64,000 nucleotides of DNA. It comes from Ectopseudomonas composti (GTDB lineage Bacteria > Pseudomonadota > Gammaproteobacteria > Pseudomonadales > Pseudomonadaceae). A program made the translations under genes and the position numbers. Under the pieces are notes generated by a model. That model searched no databases, was not told where the DNA came from, and worked only from the letters and a program-made list of their open reading frames with translations. The stretch lies in the NCBI RefSeq assembly GCF_001567565.1, contig NZ_LSSW01000031.1, positions 1 to 64,000 on the forward strand. Direction: 5' to 3'. Below, piece after piece: positions 26,321 through 34,831 of this stretch; position 1 is the first letter of the stretch; every line of letters starts with the position of its first letter.

Positions 26321-27247
26321 ATGAAGATTCAACCTCTGCCTCCACTGAACAGCCTGGTGGCGTTCGAGTCGGCCGCGCGAAACCTGAGTTTCACCCTCGC
26401 GGCCAAGGAACTGAACGTCACCCAGGGTGCGATCAGCCGACAGGTGCGCCTGCTCGAGGACTACCTCGGCAAGACCCTGTTCGAGCGCACCACCCGCGAG
26501 ATCAATCTCAGCCCGACCGGTAGCCACTACTACGACACGGTGCGCGAGTCCTTGCTGCAACTGGCCCACGCCACCGGCGAGATCCGCCACTGGCGCGGCG
26601 CGCAGCAGGTCACGGTGGTGACCAGTACCGCCATGGCCTCGCTCTGGCTGTTGCCGCGGGTCGCCGAGTTCCAGCGTGACAACGAAGAAGTGGACCTGCG
26701 CATCATCGCCTACGACCACGTCAAGGATTTCTCCCGTCTGGACTGCGACCTGGCGTTGTACTACTGCCGCACGCCGCCTAAGAACATGCAGGTGACGCCG
26801 CTGTTCGCCGAAGAAGTGTTCCCTGTGTGCAGCCCTGGCTACCTGGCCAAGCACCCGGATTTCTGCGAGCCGACGCAGTTGGCCACCGGCACCTGGCTGT
26901 GGCTGGAAGACCCGCAACGCGACTGGATCAGCTGGCCGGAGTGGTTCCAGCGCCTGGGTTACAAGGCGCGTGAGCCAAGGCATCGGATCAATATCAACAG
27001 CTATTCGATGCTGATCCAGTCGGCGCTGAGCGGGCAGGGCATCGCGCTGGCCTGGTCGAACCTGGTCGACAACTACCTGCAGACCGGCGCACTGGTGCGG
27101 CCCATCGATGTCGCGCTGCATACCGATGCGCAGTTCTGCCTGCTTGAACCGCTTGGCCGCAGCAGCCGGCAGAGCGTGCAGCGCTTTCGCAACTGGTTGA
27201 TGGAGCAGGTCGCCAACGCGCCCGATGATGAGGCGCAGAGCGGCTGA
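26321..27247 (+). CDS. LysR family regulator, GcvA-like
   Basis: A 308-residue LysR-type regulator: winged HTH at residues 8-65 (NSLVAFESAARNLSFTLAAK, VTQGAISRQVRLLEDYLG) and a PBP2 effector domain from about 93. The GcvA-like start PLPPLNSLVAFE is seen. It is encoded immediately before the Rieske oxygenase operon in the same direction, separated by about 415 bases, and is the obvious candidate to control it. The effector is unknown. Confidence 0.88.
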   Translation: MKIQPLPPLNSLVAFESAARNLSFTLAAKELNVTQGAISRQVRLLEDYLGKTLFERTTREINLSPTGSHYYDTVRESLLQLAHATGEIRHWRGAQQVTVVTSTAMASLWLLPRVAEFQRDNEEVDLRIIAYDHVKDFSRLDCDLALYYCRTPPKNMQVTPLFAEEVFPVCSPGYLAKHPDFCEPTQLATGTWLWLEDPQRDWISWPEWFQRLGYKAREPRHRININSYSMLIQSALSGQGIALAWSNLVDNYLQTGALVRPIDVALHTDAQFCLLEPLGRSSRQSVQRFRNWLMEQVANAPDDEAQSG

Positions 27248-27254
27248 GACGAGG

Positions 27255-27281
27255 CTGGCGCAGGCTTGTGGCCTGCGCCAG
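27255..27281. terminator. Hairpin after LysR gene
   Basis: Perfect 11-bp inverted repeat CTGGCGCAGGC / GCCTGCGCCAG with loop TTGTG, eight bases after the LysR stop. No clear T-tract follows, so termination may be weak. The next 240 bases up to 27520 contain GC-rich sequence and a small CCCCGTTTTTTCTGGGCT-type hairpin; I see no gene in them. Confidence 0.5.
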
Positions 27282-27520
27282 CTCGTGCATTGCCTGCAGT
27301 GCAGGCGCTCAGTGAGGAGGGCGGTTCTGCCGCTGGTGGCGTAGAACCGCTGCGCAGCAGGCAGCGTTTGCCGGCTTGGCGAATGCCTGCGGAGCGTTGC
27401 GCAGTGGCGGCAAGATGGCACCGGCGACGACGCCGGACAAACCATTTCTGATCATGAGTCGATGAGCTCGTGACATGCATGAAGCCCCGTTTTTTCTGGG
27501 CTAACTCACCTGTCTCTATC

Positions 27521-27549
27521 GATATTTATGATTTTTAATCATAAATATC
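27521..27549. promoter_or_regulatory. Palindromic operator upstream of Rieske operon
   Basis: Perfect 13-bp inverted repeat GATATTTATGATT / AATCATAAATATC around TTT, in an AT-rich stretch about 114 bases before the oxygenase start. A related imperfect site occurs upstream of the BCCT transporter gene (36420-36448). The match of both outer halves suggests one regulator binds both. Whether it is the LysR protein is inference; LysR sites are usually T-N11-A and less symmetrical. Confidence 0.6.
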
Positions 27550-27662
27550 TGCGCAAAAAATCGTTTGTCGAACAATCCCCTGCTTTTCGACACTGGTGAC
27601 CAACGAGCAGCGCCCAAGCGCCTGCCGATCACCACCACCGTGCCTTGCAGGGGATAACAACA

Positions 27663-28853
27663 ATGACTCAAGCCACTTCTCAGCAAATCCCAGTGCGTCA
27701 GCTGGAAACCATACTTGCGCCGATCCACCAAGCTACCGGCCTGTCCAACGCGTTCTACACCGATCAGAAGCTGTTCGAGCTCGAGCGCGACGAGGTCATG
27801 GGCAAAACCTGGGCCTGCGTCGGCTTCGCCAGCGACCTGAGCCAGAACGGCTCGGTCAAACCGGTCGACTTCATGGGCCTGCCGCTGCTGCTGATGCGCA
27901 ACCGTGAAGGCCTGGTGCAGGTATTCCACAACGTCTGCAGCCACCGTGGCATGAAGCTGGTAGAAGAAGCCGGCACCGTGCAGGGCGTGATTCGCTGCCC
28001 CTACCACTCCTGGACCTACGACCTCAACGGCGGCCTCAAGGGCACGCCGCATGTCGGTGGTATCGACAAGCACAAGGACGAGCGCTTCGCCTGCGAAAAG
28101 CATGGCCTCAAGGCCATCCGCAGCGCCATCTGGATGGACATGGTGTTCGTCAACCTGTCCGGCGATGCGCAGCCGCTGGAGGAGATGCTGGCGCCGCTGA
28201 CCGCGCGCTGGAGCCAGTTCCTTGGTGACGACGGCATGGGCCTGATGCGCCGCCGCGCCAACATGGACTCGACCACGCTCGACATCGCCTGCAACTGGAA
28301 GCTGGCCGTGGAGAACTACTGCGAGGCGTACCACCTGCCGTGGGTGCACCCGAGCCTGAACACCTACTCGCGCCTCGAGGATCACTACAACATCCTCTTC
28401 GACGAGCAGTTCGCCGGCCAGGGCAGCTACGCCTACAACCTCTCCGATGTTGCCGGCACCCACCTGCCGCAGTTCCCCAGCTGGCCGCAGGACCGTCTGC
28501 GCAACGCCGAGTACGTGGCTTTCTTCCCCAACGTGCTGCTGGGCATCCAGGCCGACCATGCCTTCGCCATGCAGCTGGAACCGGTCGCACCGGGCCGTAC
28601 CATCGAGCACCTGCGCCTGTTCTATGTTGGTGACGAGGCGCTGAGCGACGAGTACGCCGCCTGCCGCAACGCCATTCTGGAATCGTGGAAGGTGGTCTTC
28701 GCCGAAGACATCGCCTCGGTCGAAGGCATGCAGAAGGGCCGTCACTCGCCGGGCTACGGCGGCGGCGCGTTCTCCCCGGAAATGGACATCCCGACGCACT
28801 ACTTCCACCAGTGGGCCGCACGCAAGTTGCTGGCCCTTGCGCAGAACGCCTGA
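27663..28853 (+). CDS. Rieske non-haem iron oxygenase, alpha subunit
   Basis: A 396-residue oxygenase. The Rieske 2Fe-2S ligands are C92, H94, C112 and H115 (CSH, CPYH). The catalytic iron site is H224, H229 and D349. The bridging residue is E221 in NYCEAYH, a glutamate as in the carnitine and glycine-betaine oxygenases (NYxExYH), not the aspartate of most aromatic-ring dioxygenases. This points to a quaternary amine or similar onium substrate. The start chosen has AGGGGA about ten bases upstream. The electron donor is probably the fused rubredoxin protein two genes on. Confidence 0.88.
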   Translation: MTQATSQQIPVRQLETILAPIHQATGLSNAFYTDQKLFELERDEVMGKTWACVGFASDLSQNGSVKPVDFMGLPLLLMRNREGLVQVFHNVCSHRGMKLVEEAGTVQGVIRCPYHSWTYDLNGGLKGTPHVGGIDKHKDERFACEKHGLKAIRSAIWMDMVFVNLSGDAQPLEEMLAPLTARWSQFLGDDGMGLMRRRANMDSTTLDIACNWKLAVENYCEAYHLPWVHPSLNTYSRLEDHYNILFDEQFAGQGSYAYNLSDVAGTHLPQFPSWPQDRLRNAEYVAFFPNVLLGIQADHAFAMQLEPVAPGRTIEHLRLFYVGDEALSDEYAACRNAILESWKVVFAEDIASVEGMQKGRHSPGYGGGAFSPEMDIPTHYFHQWAARKLLALAQNA

Positions 28854-28863
28854 GGAGGTCGTC

Positions 28864-30309
28864 ATGTATCCGATTGCCTCTCACTGGCTCAATTACATCG
28901 ACGGTGCCTGGGTCGACAGCGCCCAGCACCTGGGCGTGAACAACCCTGGTACTGCCGAGCCCCTGGCGACCATCGCCCAGGCTACCGTCGAGGACGCCGA
29001 GCGTGCGTTGCTGGCGGCGCGTCGCTGCGCCGACAGCGGTGAATTGACCCGCGCTCGCCCGGCGCAGCGGGTCAGCTTGTTGCTGCGCATCGCCGAGGAA
29101 ATCCGCGCGGTGGCGGATGAGGGCGCCTCGGTGCTGTGCCAGGAGAATGGCAAGAGCCTGAGTGACGCCCGCGACGAGTTCATCGAAGCCGCGCGCTACT
29201 TCGAGTACTACGCCGGCATGGCGGACAAGATCGAGGGCACCTCGATCCCGCTGGGTAACGGCTACATGGATTTCACCGTCTACGACCCCATGGGCGTGTC
29301 GGCGCAGATCGTGCCGTGGAATTTCCCGGTGTCCATCTGTGCGCGCTCCCTGGCGCCGGCACTGGCTGCTGGCAACGCGGTGGTGATCAAGTCGCCGGAG
29401 CTGTCGCCGCTGGGCATGTGCGTGCTGGTGCGCGCCATCGTCAAGGCCGGTTTGCCGCAAGGCGCGATCAACCTGATCTGCGGCCGTGGCCGTGAGGTTG
29501 GGGCGCACCTGGTAAGCAGCGCCAAGGTCGACCAGATCGTCTTCACCGGCTCGGTGCCTACCGGTCAGTCGATTCTGCGTGATGCAGCGGCCAACGCCAT
29601 TCCCAGCGTCATGGAACTGGGCGGCAAGTCGGCCGCCATCGCCTTCGCCGACGTCGACCGCAAGCAACTGCTGGCCAGCGTCAAGAACGGCATCTTCTTC
29701 AATGCCGGGCAGGTTTGCTCGGCCATGTCGCGCCTGCTGGTGCAGCGCGAGATCTACGAAGACATCGTCCAGGCGGTGGTCGAGCTGGCCGAAGGGCTCA
29801 GCGTCGGTCTCGGCCAGGACAACCCGGACCTCACCCCGGTGGTCAGTGCAGCTCAACTCGCTGGAATCGAAACCCTGTGTCGGCGCGCAGTCGATGAAGG
29901 TGCAGTACTGGCCACCGGTGGCGAGGCTCATAGCGAACTGGCCGGGCACTTCATGCGCCCGACGGTGTTCCGCGACGTGCGGGCGGACATGTGCATCGCC
30001 CAGGAAGAGGTGTTCGGCCCGGTACTGGCCATCATCCCCTTCGACAGCGAGGAAGAGGCCATCGCGATTGCCAATGGCACCGATTTCGGTCTGGTCGCCG
30101 GCGTCTTCACCCAGGACATCAGTCGTGCCATGCGCTGCGTGCGACGTCTGCGCGCTGGTCAGGTGTTCGTCAACGAATGGTATGCCGGCGGCATCGAAAC
30201 GCCGTTCGGCGGCGTCGGCCTGTCCGGCTTCGGCCGCGAGAAGGGCCAGGAAGCGCTGTACAGCTACGTACGCACCAAGAACGTCGCCATTCGCGTGGCG
30301 GGGGAGTGA
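28864..30309 (+). CDS. NAD(P)-dependent aldehyde dehydrogenase
   Basis: A 481-residue aldehyde dehydrogenase resembling betaine-aldehyde dehydrogenases. The segment VPWNFPVSICA, the cofactor loop FTGSVPTGQSI, the glutamate in MELGGKSAA and the nucleophilic cysteine in NAGQVCSAMSRL are all in place. It begins 10 bases after the oxygenase with GGAGG as ribosome site. It probably oxidises the aldehyde formed in the Rieske pathway; the specific aldehyde is unknown. Confidence 0.88.
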   Translation: MYPIASHWLNYIDGAWVDSAQHLGVNNPGTAEPLATIAQATVEDAERALLAARRCADSGELTRARPAQRVSLLLRIAEEIRAVADEGASVLCQENGKSLSDARDEFIEAARYFEYYAGMADKIEGTSIPLGNGYMDFTVYDPMGVSAQIVPWNFPVSICARSLAPALAAGNAVVIKSPELSPLGMCVLVRAIVKAGLPQGAINLICGRGREVGAHLVSSAKVDQIVFTGSVPTGQSILRDAAANAIPSVMELGGKSAAIAFADVDRKQLLASVKNGIFFNAGQVCSAMSRLLVQREIYEDIVQAVVELAEGLSVGLGQDNPDLTPVVSAAQLAGIETLCRRAVDEGAVLATGGEAHSELAGHFMRPTVFRDVRADMCIAQEEVFGPVLAIIPFDSEEEAIAIANGTDFGLVAGVFTQDISRAMRCVRRLRAGQVFVNEWYAGGIETPFGGVGLSGFGREKGQEALYSYVRTKNVAIRVAGE

Positions 30310-30314
30310 ACGAG

Positions 30315-31721
30315 ATGTTCAAGACCTGGCTCTGTGTGGTTTGCGGCCTCATCTATGACGAGGCCCTGGGCTGGCCGGACGACGGCATTGTCGCCGGCAC
30401 CCGCTGGGAAGACGTACCGGCGGACTGGAAGTGTCCGGAGTGCAAAGTCGGCAAGGAAGATTTCGAGATGCTCGACATCAGCCCGCTAGTCGCCGCTGCG
30501 GCAGCGCCGCTCAGCACGCCGCTGCCGGTGCCGCCGCAACCGCTGCTGGCCGTGGCGACCGACGTGCGTCAGCCCATCGTCATCATCGGCAGCGGTTATG
30601 CCGGTTATGGCCTGGCCCAGGCCCTGCGCCGCGCCGATGCCGAGGTGGAAATCCGCGTGCTGACTCAGGAATCTGGTCACCTGTATTCCAAGCCGGCGCT
30701 GTCCATCGGTCTGGCGCAGGGCAAGAGCGCCGACGCGTTGGCCGGCGAGTCTGCGCTGGCCATCGAGAAGCGCCTGAAGATTCGCGTCTACCCGCATTGC
30801 ACGGTGCAACACATCGACACCACCGCGCGGCGCCTGCACACCAATATCGGTGAGATGGAATACGGTCAACTGGTACTGGCCAGCGGCGCCGCGCCGATTC
30901 GGTTGCCCATCGAAGGGGCCAGCGATGCGCTGATCAGCGTCAACAACCTGCATGACTACCGCAGCTTCCGCGAGCGCCTGGTTGGCGTGCGGCGTGTGGC
31001 GATTCTCGGCGATGGCCTGATCGGCTGTGAATTCGCCAACGACCTGGCGGCCAGCGGTTTTCAGGTCAGCGTCATCGGCCTCGGCAAGTGGCCGATGGAG
31101 CGCCTGCTGCCGGCTGAAGCCGGGCAGCACCTGCAAGACGCGTTGGCGGCGCTGGGCGTCAGTTGGCATCTGCAGAACACCGTGCGCCGCGTCGATGCGC
31201 TGGAGCAGGGTTACCGCCTGACCCTGGCCAATGGCGACAGCCTGGAGGCCGATCTGGTGCTCTCGGCTGTCGGCCTGCAGCCCAATCTGGGCCTGGCCAA
31301 AGGCGCTGGGCTGGCCGTGGGCCGTGGGATACAGGTCGATGCTCAGTTGCAGAGCTCACAGCCGGGCATCTACGCCCTGGGCGATTGCATCGAGGTCGGC
31401 GGGCAGCTGCTGCCATATCTGGCCCCAATCAATCAGGGCATCGCCGCGCTGAGCAAGACCTTGCTCGGCCAGCCGACGGCGGTGAGCTATCCGCTGATGC
31501 CTGTGACGGTGAAAACCCCGGCCGCGCCGCTGTGCCTGCTGGCGCCGGCGCCAGGCACCACCGGAGAGTGGCGCTGCACAACGAACGACGATGGCCTGAG
31601 CGCGGGTTTCTACGATGCCCAGGGGCTGGCCTGCGGCTTCGTCCTGCTCGGACGACAGGCGCAGACCCAACGCAACAGCTGGCTGCAAAGCTGCCAGAAC
31701 GCACAACGATCAGTGGCCTGA
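30315..31721 (+). CDS. Fused rubredoxin / rubredoxin reductase
   Basis: A 468-residue fusion. Residues 1-55 are rubredoxin with iron ligands C7, C10, C40 and C43 (CVVCG, CPECK). After a proline/alanine-rich linker (about 58-85) comes a FAD/NAD(P)H reductase with VIIGSGYAGYGLAQALRRAD (first dinucleotide fold), VAILGDGLIGCEFANDLA (second) and YALGDCIEVGGQ near the end. Such a protein would pass electrons from NAD(P)H through FAD to iron within one chain. In this operon the natural acceptor is the Rieske oxygenase, which otherwise lacks a reductase gene here. Confidence 0.88.
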   Translation: MFKTWLCVVCGLIYDEALGWPDDGIVAGTRWEDVPADWKCPECKVGKEDFEMLDISPLVAAAAAPLSTPLPVPPQPLLAVATDVRQPIVIIGSGYAGYGLAQALRRADAEVEIRVLTQESGHLYSKPALSIGLAQGKSADALAGESALAIEKRLKIRVYPHCTVQHIDTTARRLHTNIGEMEYGQLVLASGAAPIRLPIEGASDALISVNNLHDYRSFRERLVGVRRVAILGDGLIGCEFANDLAASGFQVSVIGLGKWPMERLLPAEAGQHLQDALAALGVSWHLQNTVRRVDALEQGYRLTLANGDSLEADLVLSAVGLQPNLGLAKGAGLAVGRGIQVDAQLQSSQPGIYALGDCIEVGGQLLPYLAPINQGIAALSKTLLGQPTAVSYPLMPVTVKTPAAPLCLLAPAPGTTGEWRCTTNDDGLSAGFYDAQGLACGFVLLGRQAQTQRNSWLQSCQNAQRSVA

Positions 31722-31731
31722 GGGCACGCGC

Positions 31732-33060
31732 ATGAGCAAGCAAATCAATCTGCCCCATGATGACAGCAGTTGCGGCTGGTACGCCGCGCTGGGGCAACAG
31801 CCCGCGTGCAAACGCCTGCTGGGTGAGCAACGCGCCGATTACGCGGTGATCGGCGCCGGTTTCGCCGGCTTGGCCGCTGCACGCCGCCTCGGCGAACTGC
31901 TGCCGGACAAACGCATCATCCTGGTCGATGCTCAGCGTGTCGGCCAGGGCGCTTCCGGGCGTAACTCCGGTTTCGTCATCGACCTGCCGCACAAGTTCGC
32001 CCTGGAGCATCCCGACCCGGCGCACAAGCAGCGCCTGCTGTCGCTCAATCGCGCCGCCATCGCCCAGCTACAGGGGTTGATCGAACGCCACGGGATCGAC
32101 TGTCAGTGGTCCCACGCCGGCAAGTATCAGGGCGCCGTGGGCCAGCGTGGCCTGGCGTATCTGCAGCATTTCGAAACGTTGCTGACGAACCTCGGCGAAC
32201 CCTTTCGCCTGGTCGAACGCGACGAGCTGGCGCAGGTGCTGGGCAATACCTATTACAGCCGCGCAATCTTCACCCCGGGTTGCTACTTGATGCAGCCCGT
32301 GGCGTTGGTCACCGGGCTGGCGCGTTCGCTGCCGGACAACGTCGAGCTGCTGGAAGAGTCGCCCATCACCGGTCTGCAACGCGACGGGCAGGGCGACTGG
32401 CTGCTGCAGGGTAGCCAGGGCACGATTCGTACCGAGCAACTGCTGCTCGGCACCAGCATCTTCACCCAGGAGTTCGGTTACCTGCGCAACCGCCTGCTGC
32501 CGGTGATGACCTTCGCCAGCTGGACGCGTCCGCTAAGCGATGCCGAGTTGGCGGCCTTCGGTGGTCAGCTCGACTGGGGCCTGACCCCGGCCGATCACGC
32601 CGGCACCACGGTACGTATGACCCAGGATCGTCGCCTGATCATCCGTAACACCTACAAGCACGTGCCGAAGTACGGCAAGAGCACCAGCGACGCCATGCGC
32701 GAGTCGGTGCGCGACGACCATCGCAAGGCCTTCCTGGCGCGCTTCCCGCAACTGGCCGATGTGCCGTTCAGTCACACCTGGGGCGGTGTTTACGCGATCT
32801 CGCGCAACTTCACCAACTTCTTCGGCGAGCTGGAGTCGGGCGTGTTCGCCTCGGCCTGCGACAACGGCGTCGGCGCGGCCTGGGGCACCATCTCCGGCAC
32901 GCTGCTGGCGGAAATGTCGGTCGGTAGCGACTCGGCGCAGTTGCGCGATATCCAGGCCGTCACCGGCATGCCGTCGCTCAATCCGCCGGAGCCGTTCCTC
33001 GGCCTGGGCGTACGCTCGCGCATTCGCCTGGCGGCCTGGAACAGTCGGAGCGAGCTATGA
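31732..33060 (+). CDS. FAD-dependent oxidoreductase, DAO/PuuB family
   Basis: A 442-residue flavoprotein of the D-amino-acid oxidase fold. The FAD-binding segment DYAVIGAGFAGLAAARRLGE (about 36-55) is followed by GRNSGFVIDLPHK as in gamma-glutamylputrescine oxidases and related amine oxidases, and the C-terminal CDNGVGAAWGTISG completes the FAD site. Likely role: oxidative cleavage of a secondary or N-methyl amine intermediate. Its TGA overlaps the ATG of the cupin gene (ATGA). Confidence 0.85.
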   Translation: MSKQINLPHDDSSCGWYAALGQQPACKRLLGEQRADYAVIGAGFAGLAAARRLGELLPDKRIILVDAQRVGQGASGRNSGFVIDLPHKFALEHPDPAHKQRLLSLNRAAIAQLQGLIERHGIDCQWSHAGKYQGAVGQRGLAYLQHFETLLTNLGEPFRLVERDELAQVLGNTYYSRAIFTPGCYLMQPVALVTGLARSLPDNVELLEESPITGLQRDGQGDWLLQGSQGTIRTEQLLLGTSIFTQEFGYLRNRLLPVMTFASWTRPLSDAELAAFGGQLDWGLTPADHAGTTVRMTQDRRLIIRNTYKHVPKYGKSTSDAMRESVRDDHRKAFLARFPQLADVPFSHTWGGVYAISRNFTNFFGELESGVFASACDNGVGAAWGTISGTLLAEMSVGSDSAQLRDIQAVTGMPSLNPPEPFLGLGVRSRIRLAAWNSRSEL

Positions 33061-33428
33061 CTCAGGTCGTTTCCGGGAAAGGTCCGGTGCTGTTGGTCGA
33101 TCACCATGATCTGGAGTTCATCCCCCGTGGCGGCCCGCCCGGTGCTGCTTTCGTGGCGCGGGCGATCAGCAACGAGATCTCGCCGAACATCGGCATCGGT
33201 TTCGCCCGCTGGGAGGGCGCCGAGGTGGCCTGGACCCTGCTGTATGACGAGGTGATCTTCGTCATCGAGGGCTGCTTCGAGCTCAAGGCCAACGGCGAGT
33301 TGTATCTCGTCAAGCCGGGGCAACTGCTGTGGATTCCCGAAGGCACCGAGCTGGTCTACGGCGGGCATGCGCTGTTCGGTTACGTGGTCCATCCGGGTGA
33401 CTGGAAGCAACGGCATGGTCTGGCCTAG
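33057..33428 (+). CDS. EutQ-like cupin protein
   Basis: A 123-residue small beta-barrel (cupin) protein resembling the C-terminal half of EutQ. The core DEVIFVIEGCFELKANGELY and KPGQLLWIPEGTELVYGG gives the two cupin motifs, but the usual paired histidines of motif 1 are not seen, so metal binding is uncertain. It is translationally coupled to the FAD oxidoreductase and probably acts on the same substrate or binds it. Confidence 0.7.
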   Translation: MTQVVSGKGPVLLVDHHDLEFIPRGGPPGAAFVARAISNEISPNIGIGFARWEGAEVAWTLLYDEVIFVIEGCFELKANGELYLVKPGQLLWIPEGTELVYGGHALFGYVVHPGDWKQRHGLA

Positions 33429-33510
33429 CAGCGAGAGGGTTGACGATGGTCCAGCTTTGCTGCGCGCCCGGCTCAGGCGTGGTGGTTCTCCGTGAAAAAG
33501 GGGTGAGCAA

Positions 33511-34794
33511 TTGCTCGGACTGACCCAGGCGTTCGCTGCACTGTATCTGGCCAGCCTGTTGATGCAGCTCGGCTCGACCCTGCTGATGACCTACCTGGCG
33601 CTGCGTCTGACTGCCGGTGGCGTCGCCGAATTCTGGGGCGGCGCGCTGATGGCGGCCAATGCCCTGGGCATGGTGGTCGGCGGCAAGGTCGGCCAGGTGC
33701 TGATTGGTCGTGTCGGTCATATCCGCACCTACGTGGCCTGCTCCGGGATCATCTGCGCGGCGGTGCTGACGCATGCCTTCAGCGAGGCGTTGCCGCTCTG
33801 GCTATTGCTGCGTTTTGTCGTCGGCATGGCGATGATGTGCCAACTGATGGTGGTGGAGAGCTGGCTCAACGACTGCGCGCAGAGCGATCAGCGCGGCAAG
33901 GTGTTGGGCATCTACATGGTCGCGGCCTATGTCGGCATGATGCTCGGTCAACTGGCGCTGAGCATCGACGGCAACCTTGGCCTGCATGCGCTGCTCGGCG
34001 TGGTCATCGCCTTCGCCCTGAGCCAGGTGCCGGTGGCGCTGACCCGCAGTACCCATCCCGCCATCCTGAGCGCCGAGCCGGTCGACCTGCGTCTGTTTCT
34101 GCAGCGCGTGCCGCAGTCGCTGATCACCGTGCTGATATCGGGGATGATCAACGGCAGCTTCTATGGGCTGTCGTCGATCTACGCCAGTAGGCAGGGCCTG
34201 AGCACGGTCGAGGTGGGGCAGTTCATGGCGCTGGCGATCGCTGCTGGTCTGCTCGCGCAACTGCCGCTCGGCTGGCTGTCGGATCACCTGCCACGCACCA
34301 GCCTGATTCGTGGTGTGGCGGCGCTGCTGATCCTGGCTTGCCTGCCGCTGGCGTTTTATCAGGGGGCGTCGTTCGGTGTGCTGCTGTTGTTCAGCGCCTG
34401 CATCGGTTTTCTGCAGTTCTGCCTGTACCCGCTGGGTGTGGCCCTGGCCAACGACAACATGGAGCCGCGCCTGCGCGTTTCGCTGGCGGGCTTGCTGCTC
34501 GCCACCTTCGGTGTGGGGGCCTGTATCGGCCCGCTGCTGGCTGGCGCGCTGATGGAGCACTGCGGCTCCGCAAGCCTCTATTACTTCTTCGCCGCCTGCT
34601 CCGGTCTGCTGGTGCTGGCGGTGAGCCAGAAACGAGTGACTGGCGAATTTCTCCAGGCGGATGCGCCGCTGCAACACCAGGCCACGCCGGTTGGCCTGGC
34701 CTGCGCCACGCTGGCCGCGGCCGTGGAGCCCGCGCAGAGCGGTGAGGCCTCGCAAGCCGAGGCGCCATTGAGCGTCATTGAGCCGCCCGCGTGA
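33511..34794 (+). CDS. MFS transporter
   Basis: A 427-residue carrier with about 12 hydrophobic helices and a polar C-terminal tail of about 45 residues. The MFS loop 2-3 region GKVGQVLIGRVGHIRTY and helix 4-5 RFVVGMAMMCQLMVVESWLND are visible. It starts at TTG, supported by AAGGGG eight bases upstream; no ATG or GTG fits the frame. A decayed copy of its C-terminal tail occurs at 36132-36284. Substrate unknown, probably an intermediate or product of the surrounding pathway. Confidence 0.82.
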   Translation: MLGLTQAFAALYLASLLMQLGSTLLMTYLALRLTAGGVAEFWGGALMAANALGMVVGGKVGQVLIGRVGHIRTYVACSGIICAAVLTHAFSEALPLWLLLRFVVGMAMMCQLMVVESWLNDCAQSDQRGKVLGIYMVAAYVGMMLGQLALSIDGNLGLHALLGVVIAFALSQVPVALTRSTHPAILSAEPVDLRLFLQRVPQSLITVLISGMINGSFYGLSSIYASRQGLSTVEVGQFMALAIAAGLLAQLPLGWLSDHLPRTSLIRGVAALLILACLPLAFYQGASFGVLLLFSACIGFLQFCLYPLGVALANDNMEPRLRVSLAGLLLATFGVGACIGPLLAGALMEHCGSASLYYFFAACSGLLVLAVSQKRVTGEFLQADAPLQHQATPVGLACATLAAAVEPAQSGEASQAEAPLSVIEPPA

Positions 34795-34831
34795 CGGCGT
34801 CTCCCCATTTTATTCCCCAGGAAGTCTGGCC

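Noticed and set aside
28150..29949. 599-residue minus-strand frame across the Rieske and aldehyde dehydrogenase genes
   Set aside because: It spans two recognised genes on the other strand and reads as low-complexity Arg/Gly/His sequence.
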